Shown here in pieces: positions 51,366 through 59,851 of a stretch of DNA of 64,000 nt. Source of the stretch: an uncultured Lachnoclostridium sp. (lineage in GTDB: Bacteria; Bacillota; Clostridia; Lachnospirales; Lachnospiraceae); NCBI GenBank assembly GCA_905212635.1, contig CAJMFH010000007.1:1-64000 (forward strand), given 5' to 3'. The notes under the pieces were generated by a model, which worked only from the letters and a program-made list of their open reading frames with translations, searched no databases and was not told where the DNA came from. Position 1 is the stretch's first letter, and every line of letters starts with the position of its first letter. The position numbers and the translations under genes were made by a program.

Positions 51366-52952
51366 TTATATATGTACTCTTTCTTCTACCAGATCATACA
51401 ATTCGATCTCTTCGTCGCATTCCTGCGGCATCTGTGCAAACGCATAACGAATTCTGATCGGTTCTCTTCGATGACGGTTTTTGTTTTGTATGACGGCTTC
51501 TACATTTGTCAGGCACTCCTGTACCTGAACAGATTTTATATATTTGAGAACAACCATAAATTCCCTGTCATTGAGACGATAACATTTTCCGCGCGATTCA
51601 AATATCGTTCGGATACAGTCTGCGGTGTCAAGGATAAGCTGCTCAAATTTCCATTTTTCTTTTTCCGTATAATCCATATCATTTTCAATCACAAACCGGA
51701 CATATGTCAATTCATCAGAGGCATCCCCGGTGTTTCGGAACCGTTGAAATGCTTCTTCATTTTCCATTCCCGAGAGCGGATCAAACTGGTCTGTCTTCTT
51801 ATATTCCGCCACTCTGCGATCCATTTCAAACCGATGGAATAAACTGGCAATTCCAACCCGCCACGTAACGGCGATAAAAATCAGGATTCCCAGACTGAAC
51901 CAGACCGCATAGGAAGAGTCATGGTCAATATGAAATTCGACAATTGCGATAAAGGCAAATATAAAAAGAAGTCCAATCCCTTTTACCAGCGTCCGCATCA
52001 ATGCTTTCTGATACAATTGCAGTTCCTGAATCAAATACTTTAATGAAAATGCAATGGAAACCAGAAGCAGCGCATGTTCCATATACACTAAGCGGTACAT
52101 CGGAATCCCCGTAATCTTATAAATTAATACGGACAATATCAGCAGACCTTCAAAACCAAATGCCAGATATCCCAGCACCGGATAATGTTTGCTGAGCATC
52201 TCTTTGATAAACATCAGGCAAAAAACCGGCATCAGATACATGGCAAGGTAGGACACCATTGCAATGACAGGTGCATGGCCGGTAAAGAACTGCAACAGCC
52301 TTGAATCTACGACAATCCACACTCCCGCCGCCAGAATAAACAATCCAAGATTGGTAAAGGCAGATACTAATTTGTCCGGTATTTTTTTCCGGAAAAGCAT
52401 GGTTGTAAAAAGCAGTGTCACCGATGCTATAAGAGTGATGATCGCAAAGATTACCACGTATATATTTTTTAGGAACATACGCATCAATATCGCATCTTTC
52501 TGTCCCAGACAGCACGTTCCGATCAACTTCAGGTTCAATGCTTTTTCATCATTTAATGTACGGATGCGGATCGTTTTTCCGGAAATGTCGTCTGGCAATT
52601 CGATCCACCGCACGATAATTCCTCTGTCGCGGTTGTCATCTTTGCACTCAAACACTTTATTTTCGCCAACAAATACTTCCATCATCGACCAGTAACTTTC
52701 AATCGCAAGCACCTGATGACGTGGCTCCTGATTTTTTGTCGTATACGAATACACCAGATACGAATCATTATCTTCTGTTTCACTAACATCCGGTGTTTTC
52801 GCCCAAACGTCATTAAGTTCGGTTACTTCCGACTGACTAAATGCTCCCTCGTATTCCCCCAGATGATACGAACGCACGCAGAAGAAAATTGTCATAAGAA
52901 CAATTACAATCACACTTATTGCATAGCCGTATCTTACACGATGTTTTTTCAT
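51366..52952 (-). CDS. 7TM sensor protein with degenerate GGDEF domain
   Basis: 528 residues. One N-terminal membrane helix, an extracellular beta domain (about 40-155, 7TMR-DISM-like), then seven or so membrane helices (about 170-390) and a C-terminal domain (about 400-520). The last matches the shape of GGDEF diguanylate cyclases (FDPLSGMENEEAFQRF; RIRYAFAQMP), but the GG(D/E)EF signature is replaced by LNDREF. It is therefore probably catalytically inactive and could bind c-di-GMP or GTP. The downstream neighbour is a terminator; the upstream gene is the 173-residue protein. Confidence 0.72.
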   Translation of the reverse strand: MKKHRVRYGYAISVIVIVLMTIFFCVRSYHLGEYEGAFSQSEVTELNDVWAKTPDVSETEDNDSYLVYSYTTKNQEPRHQVLAIESYWSMMEVFVGENKVFECKDDNRDRGIIVRWIELPDDISGKTIRIRTLNDEKALNLKLIGTCCLGQKDAILMRMFLKNIYVVIFAIITLIASVTLLFTTMLFRKKIPDKLVSAFTNLGLFILAAGVWIVVDSRLLQFFTGHAPVIAMVSYLAMYLMPVFCLMFIKEMLSKHYPVLGYLAFGFEGLLILSVLIYKITGIPMYRLVYMEHALLLVSIAFSLKYLIQELQLYQKALMRTLVKGIGLLFIFAFIAIVEFHIDHDSSYAVWFSLGILIFIAVTWRVGIASLFHRFEMDRRVAEYKKTDQFDPLSGMENEEAFQRFRNTGDASDELTYVRFVIENDMDYTEKEKWKFEQLILDTADCIRTIFESRGKCYRLNDREFMVVLKYIKSVQVQECLTNVEAVIQNKNRHRREPIRIRYAFAQMPQECDEEIELYDLVEERVHI

Positions 52953-52967
52953 CCAAACACCCTTTCC

Positions 52968-53489
52968 TCATAATCTTGGTTGTTTTTTTAATCCAAATAT
53001 CCCAGCGACATATTTTCCCGGCGCTTTTTCAATCTGATCATTATATTTGCTTACACAGCGGTCATATTCCGCCTCTGCCGCATGGTACATAAATGCTTCA
53101 TCCTTTAACTTCATGCAGATCATTCGAATCTTTTCTTCACATTGAAGATTTCCGTGCTCTTTTACTTCCACAAGCAGTTTTCCAAGAATTTCCTCCATTT
53201 GACGGTACGCAGCAAGTTTTTCCTCTTTCCCCATCGCCATAAGATCTTTGTCCAGAACAGCGTGTGCGTCTTCAAATGTCTTTCCTTCCTGATGATAACT
53301 TTCGACATATTCGGTAAGCCGCTTTGCCATGTTCCATTTTTCCATCTGGTAACTATCCACTTTGAGATATTTTTCCCGCGTCTCTTCCTGTAATTTTGTC
53401 AAATTATAAAAAATAGTAACAACAGCAATACATGTAAAAACAATAATTGCCGTTATCACCCATACAATCCAGCTCATTTTATTCTCCAT
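52968..53489 (-). CDS. Hypothetical membrane-anchored coiled-coil protein
   Basis: 173 residues. One N-terminal membrane helix (WIVWVITAIIVFTCIAVVTIF), then a helical, charged region (YNLTKLQEETREKYLKVDSY; LAAYRQMEEILGKLLVEVKE) consistent with a coiled coil, similar to LemA-like short proteins. No catalytic motif. It lies 15 bases upstream of the degenerate GGDEF gene on the same strand, so the two probably form an operon. Function unknown. Confidence 0.55.
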   Translation of the reverse strand: MENKMSWIVWVITAIIVFTCIAVVTIFYNLTKLQEETREKYLKVDSYQMEKWNMAKRLTEYVESYHQEGKTFEDAHAVLDKDLMAMGKEEKLAAYRQMEEILGKLLVEVKEHGNLQCEEKIRMICMKLKDEAFMYHAAEAEYDRCVSKYNDQIEKAPGKYVAGIFGLKKQPRL

Positions 53490-53555
53490 TCATATTTTGT
53501 TTATGGAGAGATTATAACATATTAATGGATTGTTTTCAACAAAAACCGCCGAAAC

Positions 53556-53583
53556 TTGACACAAATAAATTTTAATTTATAAT
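53556..53583 (+). promoter_or_regulatory. Promoter of the AraC-type regulator
   Basis: TTGACA (53556-53561) and TATAAT (53578-53583) with a 16-base spacer, 29 bases before the ATG at 53613. Confidence 0.75.
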
Positions 53584-53612
53584 TATAGTATTAACAATAA
53601 AAGGAGATTTTC

Positions 53613-54470
53613 ATGTTTCAGATTCCCAAGCAGACAGCACTAGATTTTTTATGGCTCGGCAAAGAAGCTACGCAGTCACCGGAATGGATTCACTACAGCC
53701 GGGCATTACATGAATATGAATTGATGATTGTGGACGATGGTATCCTTTACATTGCTGACGAATTTGGCAAATATACCGTTTCAACAGGCGAATACATCCT
53801 GATGTCACCCTGCCGCCATCAATATGGATGGAAGCCTTCTTGCTGTGCCTTTCACTGGCTTCATTTTCGACTTCCGGATACAGAATCCGGGCAAACCTCT
53901 TACTTTGCTCTTCCCACCCAGGCACGCATTCCTGATATTTCCAAAATTCAAGTTCTGCTTTCGCAAATATATCACAATGAGCAGACCTGTGCGGACCTGT
54001 CACAGTCGTCCTTTCTGCTCAGCGCTCTGCTGCTTGAACTTCATAATCAATTGTATTTAAACCGGCGCGTTCTTCAAACCAAACAGAGTGCAGAAGGATT
54101 TTCACTGCACAATATTGATCTTTGTGAAAAGATCAAAACCTATGTACACTGGAATCGGAGCCACGGTGTAAAAGTCCGGGAAATTGCTTCGTATCTGCAA
54201 TATTCCCCACGGCACCTCTCCAGTGTTTTTTCCAAAGTAACAGGAATGCATTTGAAAACATATATTGACAAACAACAGATGGAGGCTGCCAAAGAGCTTC
54301 TTTCCGGCTCTCCGATGAGTATTGCCGAAATCGCCTACCAGCTCGGGTTTTCTGACAGCCACAATTTTTCCCGGACATTTAAGCGTATCACCGGTCAGAC
54401 TCCCAAAGATTACCGTTACGAATCCGGTCACGCCACACGCACTCGTTTTTCAGACCCCGGCTGCCGGTAA
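53613..54470 (+). CDS. AraC-family transcriptional regulator
   Basis: 285 residues. N-terminal cupin-like sensing domain (about 1-150) and a C-terminal pair of helix-turn-helix motifs (VKVREIASYLQYSPRHLSSV; MSIAEIAYQLGFSDSHNFSR, then FKRITGQTPKDYR). GGAG precedes the ATG. It converges on the GH127 gene, overlapping it by 21 bases, and is the natural candidate to control that gene in response to an arabinose-containing sugar; this is inference. Confidence 0.93.
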   Translation: MFQIPKQTALDFLWLGKEATQSPEWIHYSRALHEYELMIVDDGILYIADEFGKYTVSTGEYILMSPCRHQYGWKPSCCAFHWLHFRLPDTESGQTSYFALPTQARIPDISKIQVLLSQIYHNEQTCADLSQSSFLLSALLLELHNQLYLNRRVLQTKQSAEGFSLHNIDLCEKIKTYVHWNRSHGVKVREIASYLQYSPRHLSSVFSKVTGMHLKTYIDKQQMEAAKELLSGSPMSIAEIAYQLGFSDSHNFSRTFKRITGQTPKDYRYESGHATRTRFSDPGCR

Positions 54471-56474
54471 AAAGACTTTCATCTCGCCGACACCGCGGTT
54501 GCACCAGGTATAATATGGAATAAATGTAATCTCTGTTTCTTCGTATTGATATCCGCAAAACGGCTGATAAAGTTTTCCTTCCCGCGGCACGATCCGACGT
54601 CCTCTGCCCCGCAGCCGGACGACATCTTCCGCCCCGGCAAGATTCCATTTTTCGTCCACGATCTGAGGTTCAAACGAGGTATCTGCCTGAAGAAGGGACA
54701 ATTCTTTTCCGTTATCCACCTCTTCCACGCAGTATACGACCGGCCCGCGCATTAATGCCACTTTTCCGATATCGTCGCGCACTCTGGTATCCGCCTGATA
54801 ATACAACGCTTTCATTGGAAATACACAGTCTATGCGGTCACCATTTTCCCAGTTTCTGGAAATATACAGGTAACCGTCTTTTTCTTTTCCGCAGGCTTTC
54901 TCCCCATTTACCAGCACTTCTGCTTCCGGACACCAGCCCGGCAGGCGGATCGCATAGGTAAAAGGCACCGCCTCTTTCATTTCAAATGCAATCTGAACCT
55001 TTTCCTCCCAAGGATATGCGGATGTCACCTGAATCTTCACTTTTTTGCCGAAAAATTCGGTATCAATGTCTGCACCACAATACAAATGCATAAACAGAGT
55101 ATCTTCATTTTCACTGTACGCATACTGTGCCACCGAGTTCAGGATACGATTGATATTTGGCGGACAGCAGGCGCACCCAAACCACTTTTGCCGCGGAAGC
55201 ACCACATGCTTTAACTGCGCATCGTGACGGATCCCTTCGGGATAAGCCTCCATCGGATTGACATAAAAGAAGCTTTTTCCATCCAATGCCATACCGCCAA
55301 GAACGGTATTGTATATCGCGCGTTCCATTTCATCGGCGTACTTATTTTTCGGTGACATTTCCAGCATTCTTCTTGCAAAAAATGCCAGTCCGATCGCCGC
55401 ACAGCTTTCGTTGTACATACGGTCATTTGGCAGATGGAACGGATACGAAAAGGCTTCTCCCTCCGGCGTACCGCCGATTCCTCCGGTAATATACATTTTT
55501 TCATTTGTCATGCTGTCCCAAAGTCGTTCACAAGCATTTTGCAGTGTCTCATCTCCTGTGTATTTGGAAATTATTGCCATTCCCGTGTAGAGGTAAACGG
55601 CACGAACTGCGTGTCCAACTGCCTCTTTCTGTTCGCGCACCGGCAAATGCGCCTGATGATAGTAGTCGTCATTGTCCTCACCGGGATCTCTGACAATTCC
55701 ATGTTCTTTGTCAAAATAATACGGTTTTTTTCCACGTTCCTCTACGAAAAACGAGGCAAGTTTTAGATAACGGTCTTCTCCCGTGAGTTCATACAATCTC
55801 CCCAATGCCATCTCTGCAATCTCATGTCCCGGATAGCCTTTGCATTTTCCCGGTTCTTCTCCAAAATGTGCTTCGACATAATCGGCAAAACGCATCGCCG
55901 CTTTCAATAATTTGTCTTTTCCCGTCCCTTCATAATAAGCGACTGCCCCTTCGGTCAAATGCCCAAAACAGTACAATTCGTGGTGGTCACGCAGATTGGT
56001 AAGCCGTTTGGACGGATCATTGATAATATAAAAGGTATCAAGATACCCATCTTCATACTGCGCTGCACACACAATGTCAATCGCCTGATCTGCCAGTTTT
56101 TCTAGTTCCGGATCCGGATGTGACGCCAGAGAATAACCGACCGCCTCGATCCATTTGGAAAAATCGGTATCCTGAAATACAAATCCATAAAACCGGTCTT
56201 CCATCGGTTTCCCTTTTTCCGGCACCAGATTAAATTCCTCGGTTGTCCACACCGGAAGACTTTGCTGCCCCTGTGCTCTTCGTTTTTCCCCCAGTTTTGC
56301 CGCCAGTTTAAAATTACGCATACAGAAACTCGGTTCTGCCCCCTCGACGTTATCATTGAGAGCGTCCCATTGATAGGGGATGACTTCCGTTCTCGCAAGC
56401 TCCATTTCACGTTTCAAAAAGCGATCTGTCACCTGAATCTTTTTTAATGATATTCCTTTACTCTGTCGATTCAT
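54450..56474 (-). CDS. GH127 family beta-L-arabinofuranosidase
   Basis: About 674 residues from the ATG at 56474 (MNRQSKGISLKKIQVTDRF) with GGAAGGAAA upstream. Matches GH127 (HypBA1-like): QYEDGYLDTF, ELYCFGHLTEGAVAYYEGTG, SCAAIGLAFFARRML, and the Zn-site-like Cys cluster KWFGCACCPPNI near 420. No signal peptide, so cytoplasmic. It releases L-arabinofuranose from imported oligosaccharides. No transporter or other glycosidase is adjacent. Confidence 0.93.
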   Translation of the reverse strand: MNRQSKGISLKKIQVTDRFLKREMELARTEVIPYQWDALNDNVEGAEPSFCMRNFKLAAKLGEKRRAQGQQSLPVWTTEEFNLVPEKGKPMEDRFYGFVFQDTDFSKWIEAVGYSLASHPDPELEKLADQAIDIVCAAQYEDGYLDTFYIINDPSKRLTNLRDHHELYCFGHLTEGAVAYYEGTGKDKLLKAAMRFADYVEAHFGEEPGKCKGYPGHEIAEMALGRLYELTGEDRYLKLASFFVEERGKKPYYFDKEHGIVRDPGEDNDDYYHQAHLPVREQKEAVGHAVRAVYLYTGMAIISKYTGDETLQNACERLWDSMTNEKMYITGGIGGTPEGEAFSYPFHLPNDRMYNESCAAIGLAFFARRMLEMSPKNKYADEMERAIYNTVLGGMALDGKSFFYVNPMEAYPEGIRHDAQLKHVVLPRQKWFGCACCPPNINRILNSVAQYAYSENEDTLFMHLYCGADIDTEFFGKKVKIQVTSAYPWEEKVQIAFEMKEAVPFTYAIRLPGWCPEAEVLVNGEKACGKEKDGYLYISRNWENGDRIDCVFPMKALYYQADTRVRDDIGKVALMRGPVVYCVEEVDNGKELSLLQADTSFEPQIVDEKWNLAGAEDVVRLRGRGRRIVPREGKLYQPFCGYQYEETEITFIPYYTWCNRGVGEMKVFLPAAGV

Positions 56475-56560
56475 TATTTTTCCTTCCTTCCGCATTTAAC
56501 TACTTTTATTATAATGCACCAATGCTTTTGGGAAAATATCGAAAACAGAAAAAAAGTGTC

Positions 56561-56653
56561 AAAAAATCCGATCATGAGTCTTCTGACGCAGCCTCTTTCG
56601 AAGTGCCGCAGTGATAGTTGTCAGAAGCTGCTATGCTCATGATCGGATTTTTT
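56561..56653 (-). terminator. Long inverted-repeat terminator after the flavodoxin gene
   Basis: AAAAAATCCGATCATGAG (56561-56578) and CTCATGATCGGATTTTTT (56636-56653) are perfect 18-base arms. Inside, CTTCTGAC and GTCAGAAG (56580-56587; 56620-56627) pair again. On the minus strand it ends in a T-run. The long structured loop is unusual for a terminator. Confidence 0.75.
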
Positions 56654-56673
56654 GCTTTGGATTCTATCAAAAT

Positions 56674-56716
56674 GGTAACTATTCAGGATCAATGTGACGC
56701 CGAACCTGAACAATTA
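56674..56716. repeat. Copy of the GTAACTATTCAGGAY family beside the flavodoxin gene
   Basis: GGTAACTATTCAGGAT (56674-56689) then CAATGTGACGCCGAA and a diverged inverted end CCTGAACAATTA (56705-56716). It lies 16 bases beyond the flavodoxin stop. Confidence 0.7.
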
Positions 56717-56732
56717 TATAATGAAAGGAGAT

Positions 56733-57158
56733 TTATACCAATGCCTTGCCAAGAGCCTTTAATTCCTCGATGGTATCATCGTCAGGCTCTCCGTTTACTA
56801 TGATGCCTTCTCCGTTTACAACAGTTGCGCCGGCACTCTGAACACGCGCTTCCCAGTCACGCATCCATTCACCGCCGCCCCATCCGTAAGAACCGAATAA
56901 GGCAATCTTTTTACCGGAAATCTTGCTTTCCAGATCAGCCATAAATGGCTCCATTTCAGCATCTTCAAGTTCCTCTGCTCCCATGGAAGGGCAGCCAAGG
57001 GCAAATGCCGGCTCAGCAGCGAGTTCATCTACGGATGCAGCCGATACAAATTTCAAATCGGCTTCTGCTCCGGCTTCTTTTACGCCTTCCGCAACAGCCT
57101 CTGCCATTTTCTGTGTATTTCCAGTTCCACTCCAGTAAACAATACTAACTTTGCTCAT
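56733..57158 (-). CDS. Flavodoxin
   Basis: About 141 residues from the ATG at 57158 (MSKVSIVYWSGTGNT) with GGAGGT upstream. The FMN-phosphate loop SGTGNT, LGCPSMGAEELE, LFGSYGWGGGEWM and GEIIVNGEP-like strand are present. A one-electron carrier that replaces ferredoxin under iron limitation. It is last in the fur-DUF3793-flavodoxin operon, which supports an iron-stress role. Confidence 0.95.
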   Translation of the reverse strand: MSKVSIVYWSGTGNTQKMAEAVAEGVKEAGAEADLKFVSAASVDELAAEPAFALGCPSMGAEELEDAEMEPFMADLESKISGKKIALFGSYGWGGGEWMRDWEARVQSAGATVVNGEGIIVNGEPDDDTIEELKALGKALV

Positions 57159-57203
57159 CTTTTTACCTCCATTTTCCTGTGCATCGCACATTTCATTTAT
57201 TGA

Positions 57204-57809
57204 TTATACAGCAAGCTCGTAAAACATTTTGCCTGCCATAACATCTGCAATCGCCTGTTCTCTCACCTGATCATACTTCTTAAAGGTTTCCTTTGCCTTT
57301 TCCAGATTGTCATATACTTTCCAGTATCCGGTCATCAGAGAATTCTGACCCTGATTTTCAATGAACATTTCTACATCGTGTAGTGGATATTCGAGGATAT
57401 ATCCCAGTTCATGCGGAAACTCTTTTCTGCCCGCGTAATATTCGGACATCGCCTGTGCAATTCCAAATAAAGCTCGTATCATATTTTCTTCCGGACTTTT
57501 TTCTTCCGACAGTCCGTAGCCAAATCTATCCAATGCCTCTATAATTTCTTTTTGCGAAATATACCGGCAAAATCTTTCGATATGATACAGCATGACAAGG
57601 CATTTTTTCTTTCCCCGGTTTAGGATCAGATATCCATATGGTGTATCCTGTAACTGCGATATCATCTCTTTCATCAACCGGTTTTCCACAGATAAGATCA
57701 CTTCATTTCGAAGTCCCCTCAGCATCGGTCCACAATGCATCGCCATCAGTATATTGACGGATTCTTTAATTCCTCTGCTGTGATATTCTTTCATCTGCTC
57801 ATACGGCAT
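57204..57809 (-). CDS. DUF3793 family protein
   Basis: 201 residues. Matches DUF3793: LMAMHCGPMLRGLRNEVI, CLVMLYHIERFCRYI, FPHELGYILEYPLHDVEMFI. Function unknown, but members recur beside flavodoxin and metal regulators in gut Firmicutes. It starts inside the end of the Fur-like gene (11-base overlap), with AGGAGG upstream, and is followed by flavodoxin after 45 bases. Confidence 0.85.
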   Translation of the reverse strand: MPYEQMKEYHSRGIKESVNILMAMHCGPMLRGLRNEVILSVENRLMKEMISQLQDTPYGYLILNRGKKKCLVMLYHIERFCRYISQKEIIEALDRFGYGLSEEKSPEENMIRALFGIAQAMSEYYAGRKEFPHELGYILEYPLHDVEMFIENQGQNSLMTGYWKVYDNLEKAKETFKKYDQVREQAIADVMAGKMFYELAV

Positions 57810-58239
57810 GCCCTAATTCCTCCTGCTCACAGCTGCAAGGATGTAAGATGATTCCTGTGACTTCGCGTCCCTGAAGATATCCGCATGCTTCCAGCCCGGC
57901 ACGCAGCACCTCATTCCACTTTTTCGCAGACAGACGGCACGTCGAATCATCACTCATCTCTACGATACACGCTTCTTCCAGCGAGCAGTCGTTTGGATAA
58001 GAAATTTTATACATATTTTTGCGGTCAATCGCACCAATTTCCTCCAGCAGATTTACCATACGGTATACCGTTGCTGTTCCGATTCCATTATCACGGCGTG
58101 ATGCTTCAAAAAAGATTTCTTTACAGCTGGAACATTCATTGGCAAGAATGACATCCAAAAGCATTCTTCGCTGTCTGGTAATGCGAAAGCCCTTTTCTTT
58201 CAGTTTTTTTATAATAAATTCACGTTTTTCATTTTCCAT
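57799..58239 (-). CDS. Fur-family regulator lacking the canonical His-rich metal motif
   Basis: About 146 residues from the ATG at 58239 (MENEKREFIIKKLKEKGF), GGAGGG upstream. The winged helix (ITRQRRMLLDVILANECSSC; IGTATVYRMVNLLEEIGAI) is normal for Fur/PerR. The usual HHxHxxC region is replaced by SLEEACIVEMSDDSTCRL, and the C-terminus has CGY ... CSCEQ, so the regulatory metal site is missing or Cys-based. First gene of an operon with DUF3793 and flavodoxin. It may sense iron or redox by a different chemistry. Confidence 0.88.
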   Translation of the reverse strand: MENEKREFIIKKLKEKGFRITRQRRMLLDVILANECSSCKEIFFEASRRDNGIGTATVYRMVNLLEEIGAIDRKNMYKISYPNDCSLEEACIVEMSDDSTCRLSAKKWNEVLRAGLEACGYLQGREVTGIILHPCSCEQEELGHAV

Positions 58240-58302
58240 GATCAAGCCCTCCATATCTCTTGATTATGTGCAACTACTTTTTGTATTATGTGTATAACTT
58301 AT

Positions 58303-58349
58303 GTTAGTTATTACTAACTCATTATATAAAAAAAATCCTGCAAATGCAA
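58303..58349 (-). promoter_or_regulatory. Promoter and operator-like palindrome of the fur-DUF3793-flavodoxin operon
   Basis: On the minus strand TTGCAT (58349-58344) and TATAAT (58326-58321) are spaced by 17 bases. Immediately downstream is GTTAGT-AATA-ACTAAC (58318-58303). The same GTTAGT-N4-ACTAAC palindrome covers the -10 of the feo promoter. Confidence 0.78.
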
Positions 58350-58410
58350 GACTTTTTTTAATTTTTCTATTATATTTTTTCAAAACGTCTGTATTTCCGC
58401 GGTTTGACGA

Positions 58411-58785
58411 TCAAAGTTCAGCCAGTTTTTCAACTGTCACACGGTAATCTTCGGCAAGTGTCTCATATGCTTTCTTCACTTCTTCCTGAAGTTCTGCCAG
58501 CACTGCATCGCCCTTTTCTTCTTTTCCACGCACCAGCTCTGTCAGATTCTTGCTTGCCTCGGATACTCTCGCAAGTCCCAGATTAAGTGCCACGCCTTTT
58601 AAGGTATGCACTGCTTTAAATATTGCGTCACAGTCCATCTGCTGCACCGCCTCGGTAAGCTGGTCAAACGATTTATCTTCTTTGAATTTCTGAAGAAAAC
58701 GCTCTACCATGGATTCCATCGGCAGTCTGGACATTACGTCATCATAACTTCCACCGATTGCCTCATAATATTCTTTTACCGTCAT
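58411..58785 (-). CDS. Histidine phosphotransfer (HPt) domain protein
   Basis: About 124 residues from the ATG at 58785 (MTVKEYYEAIGGSYDDV), GAGGAAA upstream. The helical HPt domain carries the phospho-His in AVHTLKGVALNLGLARVSE near 60. It relays phosphate between sensor kinases and regulators. No hybrid kinase is adjacent. The gene upstream encodes a zinc-ribbon membrane protein, 16 bases away. Confidence 0.92.
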   Translation of the reverse strand: MTVKEYYEAIGGSYDDVMSRLPMESMVERFLQKFKEDKSFDQLTEAVQQMDCDAIFKAVHTLKGVALNLGLARVSEASKNLTELVRGKEEKGDAVLAELQEEVKKAYETLAEDYRVTVEKLAEL

Positions 58786-58801
58786 TGCTATTTCCTCTTT
58801 T

Positions 58802-59686
58802 CTATTGTACATTGGTAATATGGTAACCATATTTGCTTTTTTTATCTTTTACTATAGTAAGTTTGAACTTTTTCCATGTTCCATTTGACGAATTATATGT
58901 TTTCACAATACCCGCCTTGATCTCTGCTTCATAAGTGTCCACTGCCACCTGCGTCACTTTCGTAACATTAGCATCACATTTTTCCGATCGAAGTTCTTCG
59001 CCTGCATATTCGATTTTTTTATTCTGCTTGCGGAACAAGTAATATGGGAATGTATCCCCATAACTTAGATCAAAGGTAAACGCATCTCCGTAACGCGCTT
59101 TCATCTCTTTTTTTACACGCCGCGCAATTCCCGCATAAGAGTTATCATAACCTCTTACGTGCATCTCTCCTGTTCCCGATGCCGGATCGCCATACAGCAT
59201 ATCATACAATACCGCCTGTGTTGCCACCTGATTATCCCAGGCAAACTTACCGCCTCCCAAATCTTTCCAGCGGGCACACAACGACAAAAACGGTGCCGTC
59301 TGCTCAGTCAGACTCTTCAATTTCGGTTTCATGTCTTTGGTCTTATTCACAGCAATAAAATCGGATGCTGCCGTATCTTGGGTCGTCTGCCCCGGTTCTA
59401 CAGTAGGTTTTGGTGTCTGTACAGACTTTTCGTCTGTTTTGCCGTCTTCATTTGACGTTTCCCGTGTCTGCGCCGGCTGCTCTGCCACATTATCTTTCTT
59501 CGCATCAAACGCACCATTTTTATAAAGAGTGACTCCGGTAATCGTCCCCCCGGCAAGCACAATGATAACAACTGCCGCCGTAATCAAATGTGTCTTAAAA
59601 CGCCAGAACCAATTGATCCTTGTACCACATTGATAACAGTAAACATCATCCTGCTTCAATTCTGTTTTACAATTTGGACAACGCAT
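58802..59686 (-). CDS. Zinc-ribbon membrane protein of unknown function
   Basis: 294 residues. N-terminal zinc ribbon (CPNC ... CYQC, residues 3-20), one membrane helix (about 35-57, LITAAVVIIVLAGGTITGV), a Thr/Pro/Asp-rich linker and an extracytoplasmic beta domain (about 120-294) without recognised family. GGAGGGG precedes the ATG. The layout resembles zinc-ribbon/TM proteins common in Clostridia that act in sensing or cell-envelope functions. Probably in an operon with the HPt gene. Confidence 0.6.
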   Translation of the reverse strand: MRCPNCKTELKQDDVYCYQCGTRINWFWRFKTHLITAAVVIIVLAGGTITGVTLYKNGAFDAKKDNVAEQPAQTRETSNEDGKTDEKSVQTPKPTVEPGQTTQDTAASDFIAVNKTKDMKPKLKSLTEQTAPFLSLCARWKDLGGGKFAWDNQVATQAVLYDMLYGDPASGTGEMHVRGYDNSYAGIARRVKKEMKARYGDAFTFDLSYGDTFPYYLFRKQNKKIEYAGEELRSEKCDANVTKVTQVAVDTYEAEIKAGIVKTYNSSNGTWKKFKLTIVKDKKSKYGYHITNVQ

Positions 59687-59775
59687 CTCTATCCCCTCCT
59701 TGTGTATATGCCTCTAATTATAGGAAAAATGTCTGGATTTGTCAATAAACACCGTATAAAGTCATAATGAAATGC

Positions 59776-59804
59776 TTGAAAAATGGACATAATTGTAGTA
59801 AGAT
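59776..59804 (+). promoter_or_regulatory. Probable promoter of the MATE transporter gene
   Basis: TTGAAA (59776-59781) and TAAGAT (59799-59804) with a 17-base spacer, about 48 bases before the ATG at 59852. Confidence 0.45.
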
Positions 59805-59851
59805 ACCAATTATCGGGCTGTTGCTTATACAAAGTGAGGTTATCCACAATT

